Source: Falsirhodobacter sp051195255 (GTDB lineage: Bacteria; Pseudomonadota; Alphaproteobacteria; Rhodobacterales; Rhodobacteraceae). From it: 64,000 nt of DNA. The notes below the pieces were generated by a model that was given only the letters and a program-made list of their open reading frames with translations, was not told the origin of the DNA and ran no database searches. Below are positions 42,192 to 50,362 of this stretch, one piece after another. The stretch is from the NCBI RefSeq assembly GCF_051195255.1, contig NZ_JBNJLK010000009.1, positions 75,803 to 139,802 of the forward strand, read 5' to 3'. The translations under genes and the position numbers were made by a program. Each line of letters opens with the position of its first letter. Within the stretch, counting starts at the first letter, position 1.

Positions 42192-43454
42192 TCAGTCGTC
42201 CAGCGCCCGCACCTCATACGCCTTCAGAACGCGGCGCGCGGTCCGGCCATAGCTGTCGGGCAGGGTGCGCAGGGCGGGGAACAGGGCGAACAGCTCCTCC
42301 CGCACGGGGGCGGACAGGGCGTCGAGGCTGTAGCCGCCGGGGTGATAGCTTTCGGTGGCCGCGCCGTTGGCCCAGATCACCTCGTGCCGATCGAACAGCA
42401 GGTGGATGTAGGTGACCGCCTCCCGCTCCTCCACCGTGACGGCGGTGCCGTCGACCATGTGACGGGCGGGGGCCAGCACCTCGTCCTCGGCGAACAGAAG
42501 CTGCGCGCGATACCCTTCGATCAGCATCCGGTGCTGGGGGGAGACGAGGAGATCCGCCGTCAGGTCCGGCAAGGCGCGCGGGCGCAGCAGGATCGGGGCG
42601 AAGCGGCCCTTGCCCGGCACGGTGGAGGTGCCGATCCAGCGGATGGCCTGCGGGCCGCGGTCGCGCGTCAGCACCATGTCGCCCACCCTCAGCGACTCCA
42701 CCGGACGGGTGCCGCCCAGCGTGCGGATCATCGCGCCGGGGGTGAAGCAGATGATCTGGTCCACGTCGCGGAAGGGGATGACGGTGCCGTTGGCCAGCGT
42801 GACGGTTCCCGTCTTGGCGCCCGTGGCGGAGTTGCGGCCGGTGATGTCGGTGGTGAAGCCCGTCTCCTCGCCCATGTCAAGAATGTGCTGGCCGTCGGGG
42901 GTTGTCACCTCATACGGGGACGGGGGGACGCCGATCATCGGGCTGGTGGCCAGATCCACCCTCTGCCCGCCCGTGTCGGGGCCGGCAATGTGCGCGTGGA
43001 TCAGGTTGGAGCCTTCGTTTTCCCAATACACCACCTCGATCGAGTAGGTGCCGGACGGAAGCTCCACCGTGCCGCTGCGGCCCGTGAACCCCTGGTGATA
43101 GTCGTTGTCGAGGAACGCCTTGTCCTGCCCGTCCGCGTTGTGGAAGGTCACGGGGTTTCCGTCGGCGTCGCGGATCACGATGCGCGATCCGTCGTCCGAG
43201 GAGGTGTCGAAGGTGTAGGTGCCGCCTTCGGTCACGTTCAGCGTGCTGGTGTAGACGACGCCGAAGTTGTCGGGGTTGGTGTCCGTTCCCCGCACGGATT
43301 TCGCCAGCGCGTCCACCTCGAAACCCTTGGCGTAGCCCTGGCCCGTCAGCGTGCCCGAGGTGATGTCGTCCGCCTGCCCGTCGGCCGAGGTGAAGTCGTG
43401 ATCGTAGAAGCGGTAGGCCCAGGAACCCTCGGCCCCGGTGGTTTGATCGGTCAT
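42192..43454 (-). CDS. PA14-like carbohydrate-binding plus Hint-domain protein
   Basis: Protein of 420 residues with two parts. Residues 15-165 resemble a PA14 lectin-like module (GTYTFDTSSDDGSRIVIRD, GTYSIEVVYWENEG). Residues 235-375 form a Hedgehog/intein (Hint_2) domain: CFTPGAMIRTLGGTRPVESLRVGDMVLTRD, and SPQHRMLIEG. The catalytic Cys and the conserved His are present, but no C-extein splice Asn is evident, as usual for Rhodobacterales Hint proteins, often exported without a classical signal. It is divergent from a small glycosidase, which may share its carbohydrate ligand. Function is not known. Confidence 0.8.
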   Translation of the reverse strand: MTDQTTGAEGSWAYRFYDHDFTSADGQADDITSGTLTGQGYAKGFEVDALAKSVRGTDTNPDNFGVVYTSTLNVTEGGTYTFDTSSDDGSRIVIRDADGNPVTFHNADGQDKAFLDNDYHQGFTGRSGTVELPSGTYSIEVVYWENEGSNLIHAHIAGPDTGGQRVDLATSPMIGVPPSPYEVTTPDGQHILDMGEETGFTTDITGRNSATGAKTGTVTLANGTVIPFRDVDQIICFTPGAMIRTLGGTRPVESLRVGDMVLTRDRGPQAIRWIGTSTVPGKGRFAPILLRPRALPDLTADLLVSPQHRMLIEGYRAQLLFAEDEVLAPARHMVDGTAVTVEEREAVTYIHLLFDRHEVIWANGAATESYHPGGYSLDALSAPVREELFALFPALRTLPDSYGRTARRVLKAYEVRALDD

Positions 43455-43620
43455 GGTCGTTCCTTCGACATCGCTTGTCCTGATGCCGACGGGTTTGGCC
43501 CCCATATCTTTCCGAGGACTGAAGATCGCGCGCGGTGGGCGCAACGCAATATCAGCAATTTTACGGATGCTGCGGGGGACCGCCTTGCCATTCCCCGCGC
43601 CACGGGCCTATGGAGCCGCC

Positions 43621-44535
43621 ATGCAAGCCTCCCTGTTCGACAGCCCCCTTTTTGGAAGCGCGGTGATCGCGGGCTTCGAATGCGGCCTTGTGCATCACGG
43701 CCGCCACGATCTTCTGCACACCACCGGCCACACCCCCGGCAGGCGGATGGCGGACCATTTCCGCATCGCGCGGGATCACGGCATGGTCACGGTGCGCGAC
43801 GGGCTGGTGCCCGGCCATGACATCGGGGACCGGCTGCGCGTGGCCCATGCCGCGGGGGTGGAGGCGATCTGGGACCTGTCGCATTACCACCGCAACCACG
43901 ATCCCGCCCATTGGGCCCGCAGCGTGGCCGAGGAGGCGCTGGCCATCAACGGACCGGGCCGCCTGTGGCTGTGCCCGGTCAACGAACCCTCGCTTTATCC
44001 GCGCATCGCCGGCCTGCCGTGGCACGAGGCGGTGGACATGGCGATCCTGATGGCCCGCGTCGCCCGCGATCATCACCCCGACGTGGGCATCCTGACGACC
44101 GACCCGATCATCGGTATCGGCGACCGCCAGTTCGCGGCGACGGACGCCATCGTTTCGGCGGTCCACGTGGATGTGGTGGGCGTGAACTATTACCCGCACA
44201 CCGCGCGTACGGCGCTGTCGAAGGTGCTGCTGAAGACATGGCGCCGGTATGGCAAGCCGGTGATGGTGTTGGAAACCAGTTGGCATGACGGCCATCCCGT
44301 CCACCACCACCGTTACCCGAACTTCCACAAGGGCCTCTGGCTGCGGCACGTGCTGGAGGAGATGGAGATCGCCCGCCGCCGCGGCGCGGACGTGCAGGGC
44401 CTGTGCTGGTATCCGGTGATCGACTGCCCGCCCTGGCACGCGCCCCGGTCCCGCCAGAGATGGAGCCACGGGCTGATCCGGGCCGACCTGTCGGTGGACC
44501 CCCTGCTGTCGGACGCGCTAAGGCAACTGGTGTGA
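43621..44535 (+). CDS. Small GH1-like glycosidase (clan A TIM barrel)
   Basis: TIM-barrel protein of 304 residues, shorter than the roughly 450 of standard GH1 beta-glucosidases. A GH1-like acid/base motif is visible as CPVNEPSLYPRIAG, and a nucleophile candidate lies in VLETSWHDG on a late strand; DLSHYHRNHDP and VDVVGVNYYPH also match the fold. Both glutamates are in place, so an active glycosidase is likely. No signal peptide is seen. The start at 43621 is the first ATG before FDSPLFGSAVIAGFECG. It diverges from the PA14-Hint gene. Confidence 0.7.
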   Translation: MQASLFDSPLFGSAVIAGFECGLVHHGRHDLLHTTGHTPGRRMADHFRIARDHGMVTVRDGLVPGHDIGDRLRVAHAAGVEAIWDLSHYHRNHDPAHWARSVAEEALAINGPGRLWLCPVNEPSLYPRIAGLPWHEAVDMAILMARVARDHHPDVGILTTDPIIGIGDRQFAATDAIVSAVHVDVVGVNYYPHTARTALSKVLLKTWRRYGKPVMVLETSWHDGHPVHHHRYPNFHKGLWLRHVLEEMEIARRRGADVQGLCWYPVIDCPPWHAPRSRQRWSHGLIRADLSVDPLLSDALRQLV

Positions 44536-44536
44536 T

Positions 44537-44555
44537 CATTGCACCAAGCGCAATG
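44537..44555. promoter_or_regulatory. LysR-type palindrome before the isochorismatase gene
   Basis: CATTGC and GCAATG flank seven bases, giving a T-N11-A core typical of LysR-type operators. It lies 91 bases upstream of the isochorismatase-like gene, followed by an AT-rich stretch with TATTATAC that may be the -10. The regulator is not certain. Confidence 0.5.
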
Positions 44556-44646
44556 GATTGCTGATTATTATACGGATTATGTTCATGGTCCATCTGGGGC
44601 AGGTTGGTCTTGCAACGACATCAACCCCTTGGAAAGGACCACGGAC

Positions 44647-45327
44647 ATGACCGGCAAACTGGAACTTCTGACCGCCCTGAACAGCCAGATCATCTTCATC
44701 GACCACCAGCCGCAGATGGCCTTCGGCGTGCAGTCGATCGACCGGCAGGTCCTGAAGAACAACACCGTCGCGCTGGCCAAGGCCGCGAAGATCTTCGACA
44801 TCCCGACGACGATCACCACCGTGGAAACCGAAAGCTTCTCGGGGCAGACCTATCCGGAACTGCTGGACGTGTTCCCCGACGCCCCGCTGCTGGAACGCAC
44901 CTCCATGAATTCGTGGGACGACCGGAAGGTGCGCGACGCGCTGGCCGCCAATGGCCGCAAGAAGATCATCGTGTCGGGCCTGTGGACCGAGGTCTGCAAC
45001 ACCTCCTTCGCGCTGTCGGCGATGGCCGACACGGATTACGAGATCTACATGGTGTCCGACGCCTCGGGCGGGACCAGCAAGGAAGCGCATGACATGGCGA
45101 TGCTGCGCATGATCCAGGTGGGCGTGATCCCGGTGACCTGGCAGCAGGTGATGCTGGAATGGCAGCGCGATTGGGCCAAGCGGGACACCTACAACGCGGT
45201 GATGAACGTGGTGCGCGAACATTTGGGCGCTTACGGCATGGGCGTCGATTACGCCTACACCATGGTGCACCAGGCGCCGTCGCGCAGCGCGCATACCGGC
45301 GCGACGCTGGCCCCGATCCCGGCCTGA
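44647..45327 (+). CDS. Isochorismatase-family cysteine hydrolase (YcaC type)
   Basis: Cytoplasmic hydrolase of 226 residues. The catalytic Asp lies in IIFIDHQPQMAF and the nucleophilic Cys in SGLWTEVCNTSFAL; the lysine of the triad is probably the one in GRKKIIVSG. Members cleave amides, carbamates or vinyl ethers; YcaC-type proteins have no settled substrate. AAAGGA lies eight bases before the ATG at 44647. It is followed by a YtcJ-type amidohydrolase, so the pair may degrade the same nitrogenous compound in two hydrolytic steps. Confidence 0.82.
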   Translation: MTGKLELLTALNSQIIFIDHQPQMAFGVQSIDRQVLKNNTVALAKAAKIFDIPTTITTVETESFSGQTYPELLDVFPDAPLLERTSMNSWDDRKVRDALAANGRKKIIVSGLWTEVCNTSFALSAMADTDYEIYMVSDASGGTSKEAHDMAMLRMIQVGVIPVTWQQVMLEWQRDWAKRDTYNAVMNVVREHLGAYGMGVDYAYTMVHQAPSRSAHTGATLAPIPA

Positions 45328-45335
45328 GGCGTTTT

Positions 45336-45367
45336 CCCTTCCGGCGCGCCCGTTGACGCCGGAAGGG
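45336..45367. other. Strong hairpin between isochorismatase and amidohydrolase genes
   Basis: CCCTTCCGGCG pairs perfectly with CGCCGGAAGGG around a ten-base loop. No T-run follows on either strand, so it is not a classical terminator; it may stabilise or separate the two halves of an operon mRNA. Confidence 0.5.
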
Positions 45368-45430
45368 CCCCGTTGACACAATCGCCCCCACCGGCCCGGC
45401 AAACGCCGGGCGCAGCACAAGGACGTCCTG

Positions 45431-47287
45431 ATGCACCCCGACCTGATCCTTCACAACGCGCGCATCACGACGCTGGACCGCGAGGCGCCCATGGCGCAGG
45501 CCGTCGCGATCAAGGACGGCACCTTCACCGCCACCGGCAGGGATGCCGAGATCCTGAAGCTGGCCGGGGAGGCGACGCGCTTGATCGACATGGGCGGGCG
45601 GTCCGTGCTGCCCGGCCTGATCGACAACCACACCCATGTCGTGCGTGGCGGCCTCAACTACAACATGGAGCTGCGGTGGGACGGCGTGCGGTCCCTGTCG
45701 GACGCCATGAACATGCTGCGCCGGCAGGTGGAGATCACGCCGCCGCCGCAATGGGTCCGCATTGTCGGCGGCTTCACCGAACACCAGTTCGCCGAAAAGC
45801 GCCTGCCCACGCTGGAGGAGATCAATGCCGCCGCCCCCGACACACCCGTCTTCATCCTGCACCTTTACGATCGCGCGCTTCTGAACGCCGCCGCCCTGCG
45901 CGCCGTGGGCTATGACCGCAACACGCCGAACCCGCCCGGAGGAGAGATCCAGCGCGACGCGCGCGGCAACCCCACCGGCCTGCTGCTGGCCAAGCCCAAC
46001 GCGGGGATCCTGTACGCCACGCTGTCGCGTGGGCCGAAACTGCCCTTCGACTATCAGCTGAACTCCACCCGCCACTTCATGCGGGAGTTGAACCGGCTGG
46101 GCGTGACCGGCGTCATCGACGCGGGCGGCGGGATGCAGAACTATCCCGACGATTACGAAATCATCCAGAAGCTGGCCGATGACGATCAGCTGACGGTGCG
46201 GCTGGCCTACAACCTGTTCACCCAGAAGCCGAAGGAGGAGAAGGAGGACTTCCTGAAATGGACGAAGTCGGTCAAGTACCGGCAGGGCACCGACTACTTC
46301 CGCCATAACGGCGCGGGGGAGATGCTGGTCTTTTCCGCCGCCGACTTCGAGGACTTCCGCGAACCGCGCCCCGACCTCGTGCCCGAGATGGAGGAGGAGC
46401 TGGAAGACGTCGTCCGCATCCTGGCCGAGAATCGCTGGCCCTGGCGGATGCACGCCACCTATGACGAAACGATCACCCGCGCGCTGGACGTGTTCGAGAA
46501 GGTGAACCAAGACATTCCGCTGGACGGGATCCACTGGTTCTTCGACCACGCCGAAACGATCTCCGACCGCTCCATCGACCGGATCGCGGCGCTTGGCGGC
46601 GGGGTCGCGGTGCAGCACCGCATGGCCTATCAGGGCGAATATTTCGTGGAACGCTATGGCGCGCGGGCGGCCGAGGCCACGCCGCCGGTGGCGAAGATGC
46701 TGGACAAGGGCGTGCACGTGTCCGCCGGAACGGACGCGACGCGGGTGGCGTCCTACAACCCGTGGGTGGGGCTGTCCTGGCTGGTGTCGGGCAAGACGGT
46801 GGGCGGCCTGCGCCTGACGCCGGAACGCAACCGGCTGGACCGCGAAACGGCCCTGCGGATGTGGACGGAAAAGGTCGCGTGGTTCTCCAACGACGAAGGG
46901 CGGCGGGGGCGGATCGCGCCGGGCTACCTTGCCGATCTGGTGGTGCCCGACCGCGACTTCTTCGCCTGTCCGGAGGCCGACATTCCCGACATCACGGCCG
47001 ACCTGACGATGGTGGGCGGCAAGGTCGTCTTCGCCAAGGGCGCGTTTGCGGACCACGACCGCCCGATCCCGCCCGCGATGCCCGACTGGTCGCCCGTGCG
47101 CAACTTCGGCGGCTATGGCGGCTGGGGCCAGACGCAGGTGGCGCAACAGGCGGCGGTCCGCTGCGGCTGCGCGTCGTCCTGCGGGGTGCACGGGCACGAC
47201 CATGCCAGCGCCTGGGGCAGCGGCGTTCCGGTGTCCGACCTCAAAGGCTTCTGGGGTGCGCTTGGCTGTGCCTGCTGGGCCGTCTGA
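45431..47287 (+). CDS. YtcJ-type metal-dependent amidohydrolase with Cys-rich tail
   Basis: Amidohydrolase of 618 residues. The metal site begins at GLIDNHTHVVRGG; later ligands are in WRMHATYD, HWFFDHAE and SAGTDATRV. The family includes N-substituted formamide deformylase and many uncharacterised enzymes. After the barrel a tail carries CGCASSCGVHGHDH and ends GALGCACWAV, with five cysteines and three histidines that could bind metal. No signal peptide is present. It probably forms an operon with the isochorismatase-like gene. Confidence 0.82.
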   Translation: MHPDLILHNARITTLDREAPMAQAVAIKDGTFTATGRDAEILKLAGEATRLIDMGGRSVLPGLIDNHTHVVRGGLNYNMELRWDGVRSLSDAMNMLRRQVEITPPPQWVRIVGGFTEHQFAEKRLPTLEEINAAAPDTPVFILHLYDRALLNAAALRAVGYDRNTPNPPGGEIQRDARGNPTGLLLAKPNAGILYATLSRGPKLPFDYQLNSTRHFMRELNRLGVTGVIDAGGGMQNYPDDYEIIQKLADDDQLTVRLAYNLFTQKPKEEKEDFLKWTKSVKYRQGTDYFRHNGAGEMLVFSAADFEDFREPRPDLVPEMEEELEDVVRILAENRWPWRMHATYDETITRALDVFEKVNQDIPLDGIHWFFDHAETISDRSIDRIAALGGGVAVQHRMAYQGEYFVERYGARAAEATPPVAKMLDKGVHVSAGTDATRVASYNPWVGLSWLVSGKTVGGLRLTPERNRLDRETALRMWTEKVAWFSNDEGRRGRIAPGYLADLVVPDRDFFACPEADIPDITADLTMVGGKVVFAKGAFADHDRPIPPAMPDWSPVRNFGGYGGWGQTQVAQQAAVRCGCASSCGVHGHDHASAWGSGVPVSDLKGFWGALGCACWAV

Positions 47288-47290
47288 CCA

Positions 47291-48190
47291 TTACCGGCCG
47301 CAGGTGGGGACATGGGCGGCCAGAAACTCCACAAAGGCGCGGATGCGCGTGGCCAGATGCGGATGGCCGGCATAAACGGCGTGCAGCGCTTCCGGTTCGG
47401 GCGGGGCGTAATCGGTCAGAACCTCCACCAGCCGGCCTTCGGCGATGTCGGCGGCCACCACCGTGTCGCCGGTCCGCAAGAGGCCCAGACCCGCAAGGCA
47501 GACCTGACGCAGGATCGTGCCGTCGCTGCCCGCGAAGGGGCCACGCACCGGCTGGCGCAGCGCCTCGCCTGTGGCGGGATCGCGGAAGGCCCATTCCGGC
47601 GGCTGGAAGTTGTACAAGAGCGCGTCGTGCCCCCCCAGATCCGCCGGGTGCCGCGGCACCCCACGCCGCGCCAGATAGTCGGGCGCGGCCACCACCACAC
47701 GCCGCATCGTCGTGATCCGCCGCGCCGTCAGCGACGACGCCTTCAGCCGCCCCGACCGCAGCGCCAGATCCGTCCGTTCCTGCCACAGATCCACCACCGC
47801 ATCGCTGAGCGTGAGGTCCAGCTGCACCTGCGGGTAGGTCTTCAGAAAGGCCGGCACCAGCGGCAGCACCACGAGCGCGCCGAAACCCACGGTGGCGCTG
47901 ACGCGCAGCGGGCCCTGCGGCGTCTGCGTGCCCCGGCCGATCCGGCTTTCCATGTCGGCCAGCCGGTCCAGCAGAAGGCGCGCCTCCGCCAGATAGGCTT
48001 CGCCTTCCGGCGTGGGCGTCAGGCTGCGGGTCGACCGCACCAGAAGTCGCACGCGCAACCGCTCCTCCAGCCGGGTGATGGCGCGGCTGACGGCCGACGG
48101 GGTCTGGCCCAGTTGCCGCGCGGCGGCGGAAAAGCTGCCCGTGGCGGCCACGCGCGTGAAGATCTCCATCTCTCCCAGCCGGTTGTCCAT
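47291..48190 (-). CDS. LysR-family regulator
   Basis: Regulator of 299 residues. The winged helix-turn-helix GSFSAAARQLGQTPSAVSRAITRLEERL is followed by the LysR substrate-binding domain (LRVSATVGFGALVVLPLVPAFLKTYPQVQLDL). The ATG at 48190 has AGGTGG upstream; 48193 is also possible. It diverges from an MFS exporter and aldo/keto reductase, an arrangement common in proteobacteria, and a LysR box lies between. It converges with the amidohydrolase gene three bases away and might regulate that operon as well. Confidence 0.88.
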   Translation of the reverse strand: MDNRLGEMEIFTRVAATGSFSAAARQLGQTPSAVSRAITRLEERLRVRLLVRSTRSLTPTPEGEAYLAEARLLLDRLADMESRIGRGTQTPQGPLRVSATVGFGALVVLPLVPAFLKTYPQVQLDLTLSDAVVDLWQERTDLALRSGRLKASSLTARRITTMRRVVVAAPDYLARRGVPRHPADLGGHDALLYNFQPPEWAFRDPATGEALRQPVRGPFAGSDGTILRQVCLAGLGLLRTGDTVVAADIAEGRLVEVLTDYAPPEPEALHAVYAGHPHLATRIRAFVEFLAAHVPTCGR

Positions 48191-48228
48191 CATCCACCTT
48201 TGCCTGCCAAGCACAATTGTTTCGCCGA

Positions 48229-48244
48229 TTGATGCGATTATCAA
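48229..48244. promoter_or_regulatory. LysR-type operator between lysR and the MFS gene
   Basis: TTGAT and ATCAA flank six bases (GCGATT), a symmetric site of the T-N11-A class. It is 39 bases upstream of the LysR start and 49 bases upstream of the MFS start. Confidence 0.6.
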
Positions 48245-48292
48245 GCGGGATGATGCACGTCATATGGAGGGCCCAACGACAGGAGCCTTCCC

Positions 48293-49474
48293 TTGCCCCC
48301 CGCCCTCATCGCCCTCACGATCGCGGCCTATGCGATCGGCACGACCGAGTTCGTCATCGTCGGCCTTCTGCCGACCGTGGCAAACGATCTTTCCATCACC
48401 CTGCCCGTCGCGGGCCTGATCGTCAGCGTCTATGCGCTTGGCGTGACCTTCGGCGCACCCATCCTGACGGCCATGGCGTCGCGGATGCCGCGCAAGCCCC
48501 TGCTGCTGGGGCTCATGGCGCTGTTCATCCTTGGCAACGTCATCGCGGCGCTCAGCCCTTCTTACACGCCGCTGCTGGCGGGGCGGGTGCTGTCGGCCTT
48601 CGCCCATGGCGTGTTCTTCTCGGTCGGGGCGACCATCGCGGCCAGCCTTGTCGCGCCGGACAAACGCGCCTCGGCCATCGCGCTGATGTTCATGGGGCTG
48701 ACCTTCGCCATCGTGACGGGCGTACCGCTGGGAACGCTGATCGGCCAGACCTTCGGCTGGCGCGCGACCTTCTGGGGCGTCAGCCTGCTGGGCGCCATCG
48801 CCATGGCGGGCATCGCCCTGCTGCTGCCCGCGAACATCGCGCGCCCCGACGCGGCGCCCCTGCGCGAACAGGTGCGCGTGCTGACCAGCACCCGGCTGCT
48901 GCGCGTGTACGCCATGACCGCCCTTGGTTATGGCGGGACCTTTGTGGCCTTCACCTATCTTGCCGCGATCCTTGAGGAGATCTCGGGCTTCTCCTCCTCC
49001 GCCGTCAGCCTGATCCTGGTTCTTTACGGGCTGGCCATCGCGGCGGGGAACCTGCTGGGCGGGCGCATCGCCAACCGCGATCCGGCGCGCGCCCTGGTCG
49101 GGCTTTTCGCCGCGCAGGCCGCTGTGCTCGCGCTGTTCACCTTCACCGCGCCGCATCCCGTCCTTGCGCTGGTGACGCTGGCGGCCATGGGCTTTTTGTC
49201 CTTTGCCAACGTGCCGGGGTTGCAGATCTATGTCGTGCAACTGGCGCAGGAGGAGCGGCCGGGTTCCGTCGATGTCGCCTCCGCCTTCAACATCGCGGCC
49301 TTCAACCTTGGCATCGCGATCGGGGCCTGGGCGGGCGGCACGGTCGTCGGCTCCCCCCTCGGCCTTGGGGCGACGCCCTGGGTGGGGGCGGTGCTGGTCG
49401 TGGGCGCGCTGATCCTGACCCTGCGCAGCGCGGCACTGGATCGCGCCCATCCGAACACCACACTTACCGCGTGA
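48293..49474 (+). CDS. MFS exporter (DHA1/AraJ type)
   Basis: Twelve-helix major facilitator of 393 residues. It starts with TTG at 48293, seven bases after AGGAG; no nearby ATG fits. AAYAIGTTEFVIVGLLPTVANDL is the typical opening of the AraJ/YdhP/SotB branch, and motif A-like sequence SRMPRKPLLLG follows. These carriers export sugars, arabinose-like compounds or drugs. It shares an operon with the aldo/keto reductase 15 bases downstream and is probably controlled by the divergent LysR protein. Confidence 0.88.
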   Translation: MPPALIALTIAAYAIGTTEFVIVGLLPTVANDLSITLPVAGLIVSVYALGVTFGAPILTAMASRMPRKPLLLGLMALFILGNVIAALSPSYTPLLAGRVLSAFAHGVFFSVGATIAASLVAPDKRASAIALMFMGLTFAIVTGVPLGTLIGQTFGWRATFWGVSLLGAIAMAGIALLLPANIARPDAAPLREQVRVLTSTRLLRVYAMTALGYGGTFVAFTYLAAILEEISGFSSSAVSLILVLYGLAIAAGNLLGGRIANRDPARALVGLFAAQAAVLALFTFTAPHPVLALVTLAAMGFLSFANVPGLQIYVVQLAQEERPGSVDVASAFNIAAFNLGIAIGAWAGGTVVGSPLGLGATPWVGAVLVVGALILTLRSAALDRAHPNTTLTA

Positions 49475-49489
49475 GAAAAGGAGAGCATC

Positions 49490-50317
49490 ATGCACAGCAT
49501 CACCGCAAACGGCGCGACCATCCCCGCGCTTGGCTTCGGCACCTTCCGCATGGACGCGGCCGAGGTGGCCGATGTCCTGCCCGAGGCGCTGCGCCTTGGC
49601 TTCCGCCACGTGGACACCGCCCAGATCTATGGCAACGAGGAGGCCGTGGGCGCGGCCATCGCGTCCTCGGGCATCGCGCGGGACCAGATCTTCCTGACCA
49701 CGAAGGTCTGGGTGGACAAGTTCGCCCCCGCCGATTTCATCCCCTCGGTGGAGGAAAGCCTGCGCAAGCTGGGCACGGACCATGTGGACCTGCTGCTTCT
49801 GCACTGGCCCGGCGGCAGCGACGTGTCACGCGCCGACCAGATCGAGGGGCTGAACCGCGCCCGCGCGTCCGGGATGACCCGCCATATCGGCATCAGCAAC
49901 TATTCCTCCGCGCAGATGCACGAGGCCGCGAAGCTGAGCGCGGCACCGCTGGTCACGAACCAGGTGGAATACCACCCGTGGCTGGACCAGACCGCCGTTC
50001 TGGCCGCCGCGCGAGAGTTGGGGATGTCGCTGACCGGATACTATGCGATGGCCGACGGGAAATCGGCCACCGATCCGGTTCTGGCCGAGATCGGCGCAAG
50101 GCACGGCAAGTCGGCGGCGCAGGTGGCCCTGCGCTGGCAGGTGCAGCAGCCCGACGTGGTCGTGCTGTCGAAGACGGCGAAGGCGGGGCGCTTGCCCGAA
50201 AACCTCGCCATCTTTGACTTCGAGCTGTCGGAGGCGGAGATGGCCGCGATCCACGGGCTGGCAAAGGCCGACGGCCGCATCGTCAGCCCGCAGAAGCTGG
50301 CCCCGCACTGGGACTGA
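49490..50317 (+). CDS. Aldo/keto reductase (2,5-diketo-D-gluconate reductase type)
   Basis: NADPH-dependent reductase of 275 residues. The catalytic tetrad is visible: Asp in HVDTAQIYGNE, Tyr in the same motif, Lys in LTTKVW and His in LLLHWPG. HIGISNYSS and GKSAAQVALRWQVQQPDVVVLSKT are conserved AKR blocks. It resembles DkgA/DkgB, which reduce 2,5-diketogluconate and methylglyoxal. AAAGGAG precedes the start. LysR, MFS and this enzyme form a compact unit. Confidence 0.88.
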   Translation: MHSITANGATIPALGFGTFRMDAAEVADVLPEALRLGFRHVDTAQIYGNEEAVGAAIASSGIARDQIFLTTKVWVDKFAPADFIPSVEESLRKLGTDHVDLLLLHWPGGSDVSRADQIEGLNRARASGMTRHIGISNYSSAQMHEAAKLSAAPLVTNQVEYHPWLDQTAVLAAARELGMSLTGYYAMADGKSATDPVLAEIGARHGKSAAQVALRWQVQQPDVVVLSKTAKAGRLPENLAIFDFELSEAEMAAIHGLAKADGRIVSPQKLAPHWD

Positions 50318-50329
50318 TCCCGAGACGAA

Positions 50330-50354
50330 GATCCGGCCCGCGACGGGCCGGATC
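50330..50354. terminator. Hairpin between convergent akr and vdh genes
   Basis: GATCCGGCCCG pairs perfectly with CGGGCCGGATC around CGA. It lacks a clear T-run but sits between two convergent stop codons, so it probably acts as a weak terminator or 3' mRNA stabiliser. Confidence 0.5.
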
Positions 50355-50362
50355 GGCGGGGG

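Noticed and set aside
45336..45367. Perfect 11-pair hairpin considered as a terminator.
   Set aside because: No T-run on either strand, and it lies between two genes that probably share an operon; recorded only as a hairpin.
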